64,000 nucleotides of DNA from positions 2,232,001-2,296,000 of the forward strand of contig CBDANW010000003.1 in assembly GCA_965197825.1 (NCBI GenBank), written 5' to 3'. A model generated the notes under the pieces. The model was not told the origin of the DNA and made no database searches. It was given only the letters and a program-made list of their open reading frames with translations. The stretch is from CBDANW01 sp965197825 (GTDB lineage: Bacteria > Acidobacteriota > Vicinamibacteria > Marinacidobacterales > DATDRI01). The position numbers were made by a program, and so were the translations under genes. Of the stretch, positions 48,837 to 56,996 are shown piece after piece (position 1 is the first letter of the stretch; the number at the start of each line of letters is the position of its first letter).

Positions 48837-51350
48837 ATGAGGAGCAAGCTACCAAAGCTCGCGGCCCTCGTGGTGCTGGGCTTGCTTCCCTTCGTTTTCC
48901 ACTGGAGGCTGTTCACGTTCGACGCCGACGAACGAAAGATTTTCCGCGGCGATTTTCTGAATCAGCACTATGTCTGGAAGAGTTATGCGCTCACCCGAGT
49001 GGCGAGCGGCGAGCTTCCACTCTGGAACCCGCATGTTCTAGGGGGCGTCGCGATTCACGCCAATCCTCAGGTCGGGATTTTTTACCCTCCTACTTATTTG
49101 CTTCTGCCGTTTCAAGTCGACGCTCAGGTGAACTACATCGCCCTGGAGGCTTACCAGCTTCTCCACCAGGTCTTCGCCGGTCTTGGGATGTGGCTTCTCA
49201 TGCGCTCGTTCGGTGCTTCGAATCTCGGAGCGCTTTTTGCCGCGCTCGTTTTTATGTTCACGGGATTTTTCACCACGCCCGGACACCACGCGATCGTGCT
49301 CACGGCAAGCTGGATTCCGTGGACGCTGTACGCGGTAAAACGCGCGATGCTGGGTAAGGGGGCGGCACACCTCGGCGTTGTCACGCTCGGCCTCGCCGCT
49401 ATGATCTTGGCTGGACACCCGCAAGTGGCGTACTATGGGATATTGCTGGCGCTGGCGTTCGCGGTGGCAATGGGAGGATTCAAGAGGACTTGCACACGCG
49501 TCGTACCCTCCGTGCTGTTGGCTCTTGGCTTGAGTGCCGTACAGCTTCTCCCGACGTACCAACTCGCCGAGGACTCCTCGCGTTCCAAACTCGGCTACGA
49601 GTACTCGACATCGTTCGCGTTCTCACCCTACTTGCTCTCATCAGCGTTTGTCCCCCGGGCACAAATCCGGCTACCTGGTCAAAACAGCGCCGCTCCTCTT
49701 CATCTATACGCCGGTATCGGTACGTTGCTACTCGCCGCTGTTGGTCTCATGCTCGCACCGGAGCGGTGGCGTTTGTTTTTTGCGGCGTCCGCTCTCGTGG
49801 CACTTCTGCTTTCGTTCGGTCGTGACTCGCCGCTATTCGATTTGTTTTACGCCGCAGTGCCTGGTTTCGAAAAGTTCCGCGTTCCCTATCGTCTTCTTGG
49901 CATCTACACGATGGGTGTGGCCGTGCTTGCCGGGCTTGGAGTGAACGTGCTCGAAGATGCTGGTCGCAGGATCCGAACTCGCTTGCGAGGAATCGTCAAG
50001 GCGGCCTTCGTCGTATTGGCCCTGCTCGCCGCTTGGACTGCATATCTTCACTCCAACGTCGTTCGTAACGGCATGCTCGAGCCAGAGCAAATGGAGCGAC
50101 TGGTTGGTGGGGGCTACTGGGCAGTGCTTCTGGGCATGCTGAACGTCATTCTGGTGGCTTACGTGATTTGGCGACCGAAGGAGCGGTGGGTTGCTCCCGT
50201 TGTGCTCGCTATTGCTGTCATCGACTTGGGTGCCTTCGTCAAGGATCGCGGCGAGCGGCCGTTTCAGACCCTGGCGCGCGCGAACGTGCGACCGGTTCAA
50301 CTCATAACGCGCGCGCAAGGCTACCGCAGCCGCTACGTTTCTGAATCGAACCTCGCGAACTACGCGACTCTTCACGGTGTCGACTTCGCCGGCGGCCACG
50401 AAGCACTCGTGGACGCCCGCTACTCCGAGCTCCTCGACCTGAGCGATTCGAGCGCGAACGCGTTAGCGCTTCTAAACGCCAAGTTCATCGCTCGCCGTGG
50501 GCCCACCACGAACTACCCTTGGTGCGGATCGCGCTTTGCTTCACCACTTCCGCTGCTCGATATCCCTCCCCAGATCGCGCCAGTCTCGATTCGGCTGTTA
50601 CCTCCGGTCACGGCGTCGAGCTTTCGCCTCGATTGGCAGGCGCTCGGCGACCCGACAAGTATCGTGATCGAGCTGGGCGGAACCACCTACCGCCTCGGAC
50701 CGGGAACTCCGCTCGACGTCCATTTCGAGAAGCCCGAGCTCATCGAAGAACTCACGGTCCGACTCGTTCGGCCAAGCCACGGCGTCCGCATCGAATCCAT
50801 CGAAATCGATCTTAATCCCATAGGGCTTAAAGCCGATTTTCTCGTTCTTGAGAAAATAAAAATCAACTTGCATACGTTGCCGCGTGCCTATTTCATGGTG
50901 CCGTCACCGGTGCCGAGTGAGCTTCAAACCCTCGAAAATTTGAAGTGTTGGAGCGTACATCAGGGAGTTCAAATTCGAGATCCAGAGACGGGAAAAGGGG
51001 TATCCGGTCTTTTTCGCAAAAATGCGGTACGGATCAACCGCTATCAGCCGGAATGGATCGAACTCGAGACGAGCTCACCGCGCGATGGCTTCGTCGTGCT
51101 CGCGGACACGTTTCGCCCCGGTTGGATGGCCGAGGTAGACGGGGTGGAAACTCCAATTCTGAGAGCACAGTGGACGATGCGCGCGGTTTCGGTACCCGCG
51201 GGGGAGCACCGCGTGACATTTCGGTACCGACCAAGGTCTTTGCGCACAGGTGCCATCGCGAGTGCGGCCTCCTCGTTGATGGTGATCGGGTTGCTGGCTG
51301 CGGCGTGGCTCCCTGGCCGAAAGGCTAACCTACGACGCCCCTCCCGATGA
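48837..51350 (+). CDS. YfhO-family polytopic membrane protein
   Basis: 837 residues. N-terminal half: about 12 transmembrane helices with family landmarks DADERKIFRGDFLNQHYVWK, GELPLWNPHVLGGVAIHANP and GIFYPPTYLLLPF. C-terminal half: a large periplasmic domain (about 480-800, with RYVSESNLANYATLHGVDFA and FVVLADTFRPGWMAEVDG) and a final helix with a basic tail. YfhO proteins assist glycosyl transfer to envelope polymers. The ATG at 48837 has no strong ribosome-binding site, and a MITE end lies 18 bp upstream. Intact. Confidence 0.88.
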   Translation: MRSKLPKLAALVVLGLLPFVFHWRLFTFDADERKIFRGDFLNQHYVWKSYALTRVASGELPLWNPHVLGGVAIHANPQVGIFYPPTYLLLPFQVDAQVNYIALEAYQLLHQVFAGLGMWLLMRSFGASNLGALFAALVFMFTGFFTTPGHHAIVLTASWIPWTLYAVKRAMLGKGAAHLGVVTLGLAAMILAGHPQVAYYGILLALAFAVAMGGFKRTCTRVVPSVLLALGLSAVQLLPTYQLAEDSSRSKLGYEYSTSFAFSPYLLSSAFVPRAQIRLPGQNSAAPLHLYAGIGTLLLAAVGLMLAPERWRLFFAASALVALLLSFGRDSPLFDLFYAAVPGFEKFRVPYRLLGIYTMGVAVLAGLGVNVLEDAGRRIRTRLRGIVKAAFVVLALLAAWTAYLHSNVVRNGMLEPEQMERLVGGGYWAVLLGMLNVILVAYVIWRPKERWVAPVVLAIAVIDLGAFVKDRGERPFQTLARANVRPVQLITRAQGYRSRYVSESNLANYATLHGVDFAGGHEALVDARYSELLDLSDSSANALALLNAKFIARRGPTTNYPWCGSRFASPLPLLDIPPQIAPVSIRLLPPVTASSFRLDWQALGDPTSIVIELGGTTYRLGPGTPLDVHFEKPELIEELTVRLVRPSHGVRIESIEIDLNPIGLKADFLVLEKIKINLHTLPRAYFMVPSPVPSELQTLENLKCWSVHQGVQIRDPETGKGVSGLFRKNAVRINRYQPEWIELETSSPRDGFVVLADTFRPGWMAEVDGVETPILRAQWTMRAVSVPAGEHRVTFRYRPRSLRTGAIASAASSLMVIGLLAAAWLPGRKANLRRPSR

Positions 51351-51384
51351 CGATTTCGTCGCTGTGATGCCGTGAGGTCAAAAT

Positions 51385-51560
51385 ACTCATGCGGCTTCCC
51401 GATGGTGGAAACGTAGCAGCCCGCCAAGCCGTTCAAGGGAGCGCACCTTGCGCTCGGACTGAGGTAACTGGTCGCTGGCTAAGAATAGCAGCAGATTCTC
51501 CTTGCCTTGATGATTCCTCTCGTGGTGATGGTAGACGACGTACTTCCTAAGCGCCACGGA
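51385..51560 (-). pseudogene. IS481-like-B transposase, C-terminal fragment
   Basis: Minus strand: RKYVVYHHHERNHQGKENLL and RSLERLGGLLRFHHREAA. This is the end expected for the truncated transposase at 22065. The rest of 51351-51581 is unassigned. Confidence 0.8.
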
Positions 51561-52504
51561 CCCTCAGATGTAGCTCAGCATTGCCTTGGTGCACAACTCG
51601 CGATCTCGGTCCACAATTGTCCTGTACTCGCGGATACGAGGTTCCCCATGAGCATTTTCAAACGCACTCAGCGGAAGTATGTGAAGAAGGCCTATCGCGT
51701 GAGGAATTGGCGTGAATATGAGGCGGGTCTACGCAACCGCGGGAGCCTGACCGTCTGGATCTCGCTCACCGCCGGCAAGCTTGTGAACTGGGACGCGCCC
51801 CGGCCAAGGAGGAGGAAACCGGGCCGTCAACGCAAGTACTCGAACCACGCCATCGAGACGGCTGTCACCCTGGGCATGGTGTTTCATCTGTCATCTAGGC
51901 AGAGCGAGGGATTGCTGCGGTCGTTGTTCGCTCTGATGAAGCTAGACAATGATGTGCCCGATCACACCACGCTCTCGAGGCGCAAGCCGAATCTGGGTAA
52001 GGTCCCCTTCTACCAAGTCAAGCAGAAGACGCCGTTGCACATCTTAATCGACAGCAGCGGTCTCGCTGTCCACGCCGGCCAGCTGCGCAGAGCACAAAAG
52101 AGCAGGGACTATCGCAAGCTCCATCTGTGTGTCGACGAGCAGAGTGGCGAAGTCGTCGCCGGCGAGCTGACGAGCAAAAGAGCCCGCGATTCATCGCGGG
52201 TTGCATCGCTTGTCGGACAGATCGACAGTCCCATCTCATCGGCCAGAGCTGACACCGCATACGACGCCGGCGGCGTCTATGAGGCAATCGAGAATCACAG
52301 CGCTCATCGCTCGCCGAGGGTGCTGATACCGCCGCGCAAGGGCGCCCTGCTCACATCGGGGCCGGCGAGCAGCCGACAGCGCAATCGCAACATTGCAGCA
52401 CAAGCTCGGCTCGGCAAACGAAAGTGGCACACAGAATCGGGCTACAGCAAACGGAGCAAAGTCGAGACAACGTTCCATCGCTACAAGGCTATCGTGGGCT
52501 CAGA

Positions 52505-53768
52505 TGACCCTGCCCGGGTTTTGTGGACATCAACCGAGGCGCGACAATGCGCCTGGAGGCGTCCATGGGAGAACGACGACGCAGGAAGTTCACGGGGGAG
52601 TTCAAGAAGGAAGCGGTCCGGCTGTTCAGGGAGGGGCGAGCGCAGCATCGGCCAGGTCGCTAAGGAACTGGACCTGACGGAATCGGCCCTTCGAAACTGG
52701 GTGAAACAATACAAAGTTGATCACGGTGAAGGTCCACGCGAGGCTCTGACGACGGCGGAACGTGATGAGCTCCGTTCGCTACGGCGTCGAGTGCGTACGT
52801 TGGAGCAAGAGCGAGAAATATTAAAAAAGGCGGCGGCCTTCTTCGCGAAGGAAAGCGAATGAGATTCAAATTCATTCACGCGGAGCGGGCCAACTACCCG
52901 GTGCGGGTGATGTGCCGAGTTCTGAGGGTATCGACCAGCGGCTACTACGCTCAGATGAAGCGCGCGCCCAGCAAGCGACAGTGTGAGGATGGGAAGCTGA
53001 AGCTGCGCATCCAAGCGATCCACGCCCATAGCCGTGGTACCTACGGCAGGGAGCGTGTACGTCGCCAGCTTGACGGGGAGAACGTCGAGGTAGGCAAGCA
53101 GCGAGTGGCACGGCTGATGCGTGAGATGGGCCTGCAGGGTCTGCCCAGCAAGCGTTTTCGCCGCACGACCGACAGCAAGCACGATCGCCCCATCGCACCC
53201 AACGTGCTCGGCCGGAACTTCGAAGCCGAACGACCGAACCAGTTCTGGGTGACGGACATAACCTACATCCGGACTTGGGAAGGCTGGCTCTACTTGGCGG
53301 TCATCCTCGATCTGTTCTCGCGTCGTGTCGTCGGCTGGGCGATGCAGCCCCACCTGCGCGCGGAGCTTGCTCTCGAGGCGCTTCACATGGCCTTGGGGCG
53401 CCGCCTGCCGGAAAGTGGCTTGGTGCATCATTCAGACCGTGGTACTCAATACGCGGCTGCGACCTACCAGGCCGTGCTCGATGAGTACGGCATCGTGTGC
53501 TCGATGAGCCGCAAGGGTGATTGCTGGGACAACGCCGTGACCGAGAGCTTCTTAGGCACGCTCAAGACCGAGCTCCTCCACCGATGTAGTTGGCCAACAC
53601 GACGTATGGCCAAAGACGCGGTCGCGAGCTACATCGAGGGGTTCTACAATCCGTATCGACTCCACTCGTCACTCGATTACAACAGCCCAATGGTGTTCGA
53701 ACGGATTCATGACCTCAAAACGGCTCATGCGAGATAATCAACCTGTCCACTTTTCCTGGGCAAGGTCA
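52505..53768 (+). mobile_element. IS3-A element, complete (1264 bp), inside IS5
   Basis: Same ends as the 46605 copy; host bases AG repeat on each side. It shares with that copy the extra G in OrfA (about 52636). Confidence 0.92.
52859..53737 (+). CDS. IS3-A OrfB transposase
   Basis: 292 residues, almost identical to the 46959 copy (a Gly instead of Ser in HSRGTYGRER), with all catalytic residues. OrfA upstream is frameshifted, so the element depends on another source for OrfAB. Confidence 0.93.
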   Translation: MRFKFIHAERANYPVRVMCRVLRVSTSGYYAQMKRAPSKRQCEDGKLKLRIQAIHAHSRGTYGRERVRRQLDGENVEVGKQRVARLMREMGLQGLPSKRFRRTTDSKHDRPIAPNVLGRNFEAERPNQFWVTDITYIRTWEGWLYLAVILDLFSRRVVGWAMQPHLRAELALEALHMALGRRLPESGLVHHSDRGTQYAAATYQAVLDEYGIVCSMSRKGDCWDNAVTESFLGTLKTELLHRCSWPTRRMAKDAVASYIEGFYNPYRLHSSLDYNSPMVFERIHDLKTAHAR

Positions 53769-53935
53769 AGCGATGCGAGCGAGAGGGTTGGCGGCACAGA
53801 GAGTTGAGGCAAGGATCGGGTGCAAGATTCTCAACACCATGACGGCGCTCAGGATGCCTGATAGCGAGATGATCGGATGATGGGAGTCGGGGCCAAGCGA
53901 GCTCTCGGCCTCTATCGGAGTTGTGCACCAAGGCA

Positions 53936-54747
53936 GCTGTTCGCCTACGGGGACCTCAACGGGGAGCCGCTCGAAAGCCGCCACGCCGTGATCACGCCCT
54001 ACCTGTTCGACGGCGGGGCACTAGCCAATCCCCACCTCGTCGTCCGAGAAGAGGGCAGGACGATAAACGGACTGATTCAACTGGTCACCGGCTCCCAGCC
54101 CATCGACGATGGACTCTACATTTTCAATGCTGAAGAACGACTCGCGTTCCTGGATGCCGAACCGGACGCAGCGACTTTGTTGCGTCCTTTCGTCGGCGCT
54201 CGTGAGTACCTACAAGGTGGCGAGCGCTGGATTCTTGCGTTGCATGACGCTTCGCCCGCTACTCTGGCGCAACTGCCACGAGTCAGAGAACGCATCGCCG
54301 CCGTTCGCGCTTACCGAAGGACCAGCAAACGAACGTCCACACTGAAACTGGCTGAGACACCCACGCTCTGGCAAGTGAACATCCTGCCGGCCGCCCCGTT
54401 CCTCGTTCTGCCGGAGGTCAGCTCTGAACGGCGTGAATACGTCCCTATAGGCTGGCTGAAGCCGCCGGTAATCCCGAGCAACCTTGTTCGGGTTCTGAAA
54501 GACGCCACATTAGCTGATTTCGCCGTGCTGACCTCAGCCATGCACATGGCATGGCTACGCCACATCGGCGGGCGGTTGAAAAGCGATTACCGCTACTCCA
54601 TCGGTGTCGTTTACAACAACTTCCCGGTACCGCCCGGTTTCAAGAGCGAGAATGCGAAAGTGTCGGCAGTGGAGCCGCTGGCGCAGGCCGTGCTCGACGC
54701 CCGCGCTACTCACCCGGACGCGACATTGGCCGCTCTCTACGACCCCG
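53936..54747 (+). pseudogene. MmeI-like (type IIL) methyltransferase/restriction protein, C-terminal fragment
   Basis: About 270 codons: RQLFAYGDLNGEPLESRHAV, VVREEGRTINGLIQLVTGSQ, AERLAFLDAEPDA, ARE-YLQGGERWIL, YVPIGWLKPPVIPSN, FAVLTSAMHMAWLRHIGGRL, YRYSIGVVYNNFPVP and LAQAVLDARATHPDATLAAL then YDP. This is the target-recognition and tail region of MmeI-like or related adenine methylases (S-x-M-H-x-AW, R...D.RYS...VYNNFP). Nuclease and catalytic motifs are lost to the IS5 insertion on the left; an R1 end cuts the last codons on the right. Confidence 0.85.
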
Positions 54748-54985
54748 TCCTGTGCCAAAACTCGGCCCAGCCGGCATCGACGAAAGAACCGTGCCTCTCG
54801 AAATCAAACTCAAACTCTAGCACGCGAACGGGTTACGCGGCGGCGGCCAACATTTGACTGCCGAAGCACCCATCGGTGGCGTCGTCGGGTCGACCGGCGC
54901 GAAGCAGCCACCGATCCATGACAGGTCTAAACCGTGCAATCAAGGCTGGATCGACTTTTTGCGGAGCACAGCTCGTTCGGGTCGT
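54748..54985. repeat. Mosaic of R1, R5, MITE and R6 ends
   Basis: R1 end (GTCCTGTGCCAAAACTCG) at 54750, an R5 stretch with CTCTCGAAATCAAACTC and GGGTTACGCGGC (also at 55190-55240), a MITE-type end in reverse (54846-54870) and an R6 end (TTTTTGCGGAGCACA) near 54968. Confidence 0.6.
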
Positions 54986-55157
54986 CAGGAATGTCGACGC
55001 TGGAGCGAGGCAGTGCATGGACGGCAGCGAAATCGCCCGGGGACGACACGTTCGCCAACAGACGTCGCTCTAGTTCCTGCGCAACCTGATCCGTCTCGCG
55101 CTTTAGCTGCTCCGCGCGGTCCTCGGCCAAGATGTCCCGGAACGTCAGGCACTGCAT
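54986..55157 (-). pseudogene. Unassigned protein fragment, faintly DUF499-like
   Basis: The minus frame reads LTFRDILAEDRAEQLKRETD, LERRLLANV, then DFAAVHALPRSSVDIPDD. The last block resembles a linker seen in DUF499-type ATPases of restriction/BREX-like clusters, but the match is short. It is bounded by R6 and R5 repeats. Confidence 0.25.
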
Positions 55158-55279
55158 GGTCAGCCCAGCCTGTATCGCCGAAAGAACTGCGTCTCTCGAA
55201 ATCAGGCTCAAACTTCAGCGCGCGGGCGGGTTACGCGGCAGCCACTAACTAACACTTGATTGCGGAACCACGTCACCCT

Positions 55280-55501
55280 TCAGAACCATCGCTTCACGAG
55301 ATTCGCGACAAGCGTCAAGACGACCGACGCAAGGACCATCGACGTGATAGGGATGAACACGCGCGTGCTTTCTCCATGGTAGCGAATATCGCCCGGAAGT
55401 CGGCCGAACCAAGAAAACCCGCCGTAGTAGACGGCGACACCGACGGCGGCAAGCAGCACGCCAGCGCCAATGATCAGAAGGCCGAGTGATCGTGGCTCCA
55501 T
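55280..55501 (-). CDS. DUF2905-family small membrane protein
   Basis: 73 residues with two transmembrane helices (about 7-28 and 50-68) and the family signature FGRLPGDIRYHGESTRVFIP between them. Function unknown; the family is widespread and often near lipid or cell-envelope genes. Full-length. ATG at 55501. Confidence 0.85.
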   Translation of the reverse strand: MEPRSLGLLIIGAGVLLAAVGVAVYYGGFSWFGRLPGDIRYHGESTRVFIPITSMVLASVVLTLVANLVKRWF

Positions 55502-55554
55502 CGTCTACCCGAACTCGGAGAGTCTCTCTGTCAGCAAATCGTAGAATCCGTCCT

Positions 55555-55650
55555 GTGCTCCGCAATAAAGAAGATTGGCCAGAAGCAGCCGAACATAGCA
55601 GGTCTAGAACGCGCAATCAACGCTGGATCGATTTTTTGCGGAGCACACCA
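55555..55650. repeat. R6 mini-element of about 95 bp
   Basis: Bounded by TGTGCTCCGCAATAAA and the reverse TTTTTTGCGGAGCACACC. The inner part (AGCAGCC...CAGGTCTAGAACGCGCAATC) recurs at 54903-54985 and 56913-56983. It has no coding capacity. An R1 end (55651-55720) follows. Confidence 0.6.
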
Positions 55651-55727
55651 GTCGCAAACACAGAAACTATGCTGCTGGTTTATGGTCTATTTCAAAAGGG
55701 CCGAGTCTTGGCACAGGACGGGATCTG

Positions 55728-55871
55728 GTGAAGCGCGACAAACTAAAGTTTGGACCTCCTCTGACGCAGATCTACCCGCCAGGTCCGCCCGTTGCGGACG
55801 CATTCCGGGCCGACTTCGAAGCTGAGAAGGAAAGGCTTGAGCGAGAGCTCGGGCCCGCGCCGCCCACCTAG
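55728..55871 (+). pseudogene. Short C-terminal fragment of an unknown protein
   Basis: A 47-codon frame directly after the R1 end: KRDKLKFGPPLTQIYPPG and FRADFEAEKERLERELG then a Pro-rich stop. It is convergent with the next gene. Probably the tail of a truncated gene; no family recognised. Confidence 0.3.
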
Positions 55872-55882
55872 GGTGGCCGTCG

Positions 55883-56639
55883 CTACCGACGAATGACCTG
55901 CTGCTTCAGGAGCGCGTCGACGGCGACGACGAGATTCTCGAAAGGCTGCTCCGTACTCGGAGCGGGTTGCAGCCGTCCTTCGCGATCGATTAGGTAGTTG
56001 GCGGGGTATCGCGCCGTCGTCTGATAAATCTCGGGGACGTCCCCCTCGATCGTCAGGAGGGGGTAGCTCACCGACAGGACGTTTTCTTCGAAGTCGAGCT
56101 GCGTTTCGAGGTCCTCTCTGGAGAGGCCGAAGACCATGAATCCCTGTTTCTTGCGTTCCTGATAGAGCTTGTCGAGACCCGACATTTCCTTGCGGCACGG
56201 CGGACACCAGGTCGCCCAAACGTTTACGAGCACGACCTTTCCTCCATGCTCGTCGAGACGATGCGTGTTGCCATGGATGTCCGCCGTCGAGAAAGGCGGC
56301 GCCTCGACGTCACTGAGCGCCAGATTCCGCGCCTGCGTAGCACGCTCGACGACGCCTCGAATCGGAAGGAACACGAGACCGAGCGACAAAATGCCGAGCA
56401 TCAGGCCCACCTTGCTCACGGTTGAGAAGGCTCCTTTGCGGTGGTCGGCGAGCGCGAGGACGAGAGTGATGACGCCCGGCAAGGCCATCGCGATCGCGAC
56501 TATGGAGAGACGGAAGACGAAGTCGGCGTCCCTGTCGGCGCGCGCGCGTCAGACTCCGATAGACGAACAGGCCAAGACCCGCTGCCGCAAAGGGCGACGC
56601 GACGCCGGCCCATAGAGTCCGAAAGTACAGCTTCGACAT
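55883..56639 (-). pseudogene. TlpA/ResA-like membrane thioredoxin with an N-terminal frame break
   Basis: The thioredoxin domain has VVLVNVWATWCPPCRKEMSG (redox CPPC) and ARYPANYLIDREG (cis-Pro side). Such proteins reduce periplasmic disulfides, often for cytochrome c maturation. Three N-terminal hydrophobic segments are predicted. The first lies in a different frame (ATG 56639: LWAGVASPFAAAGLGLFVY); the frame changes at an 11-bp alternating GC run (56538-56548). Adding one CG pair there gives a single continuous protein through FVFRLSIVAIAMALPGVITL. Expression from the internal ATG at 56488 would keep the thioredoxin domain. Confidence 0.8.
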
Positions 56640-56747
56640 AACGAAGCCATTCTAGCGTGAGACGGTTCGGTAGCGTGCTAGGGTATTGTCAGGTGCTATC
56701 AAGTTGAGACGGCGACTGACACAATGAGCCGATGAACAGCCAGCCAT

Positions 56748-56983
56748 CCCGTCCTGTGCCAAAACTCGGCCCTTTTGAAATAGACCATAAATCAGCAGCT
56801 TAGTGTCTGTGTTTGCGACCGGACCAAGGACCGTAGGCTTTACAATTGTCTGGCCCGAGGGAGCCTCTCCAAGTTCATAGGACGCAGGTGGCGTCGTCAG
56901 GTCGATCGCCGCGAAGCAGCTGATCATTGCAGGTCTAAACCGCGCAATCAACGCTGGACCGACTTTTTGCGGAGCACAACATG
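56748..56983. repeat. R1 solo end followed by R6 end
   Basis: R1 (GTCCTGTGCCAAAACTCGGC) at 56750-56865, then the R6 unit ending TTTTTGCGGAGCACAAC at 56980. This pair is the whole upstream region of the exonuclease gene. Confidence 0.7.
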
Positions 56984-56990
56984 GTATACT
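56982..56990 (+). promoter_or_regulatory. Candidate extended -10 promoter of the exonuclease operon
   Basis: TGGTATACT matches the extended -10 form (TGn then TATAAT with one mismatch). It straddles the R6 end. Transcription would begin at or next to the GTG at 56997, giving a leaderless message, which fits the lack of a ribosome-binding site. Confidence 0.35.
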
Positions 56991-56996
56991 CGCGAC

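Larger units (their letters stand above)
51648..53879 (+). pseudogene. IS5 transposase interrupted by IS3-A
   Basis: MSIFKRTQRKYVKKAYRV to FHRYKAIVGS, then IS3-A, then the last 36 codons ending PDSEMIG. Read-through from IS5 into the shifted IS3-A orfA gives a spurious long fusion frame. Confidence 0.92.
51582..53935 (+). mobile_element. IS5 copy 3, split by IS3-A
   Basis: Ends TGCCTTGGTGCACAACTC and its reverse at 53919-53935. Without the IS3-A insert it is about 1088 bp, as in copy 1. The transposase start is at 51648; coding resumes after the insert at AMRARGLAAQRVEARIGCKI and ends by 53879. All DDE residues are upstream of the insertion. Confidence 0.93.

Noticed and set aside
51507..52862. 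A 451-residue fusion transposase.
   Set aside because: It is IS5 read into the frameshifted OrfA of a nested IS3-A; both element ends are visible.
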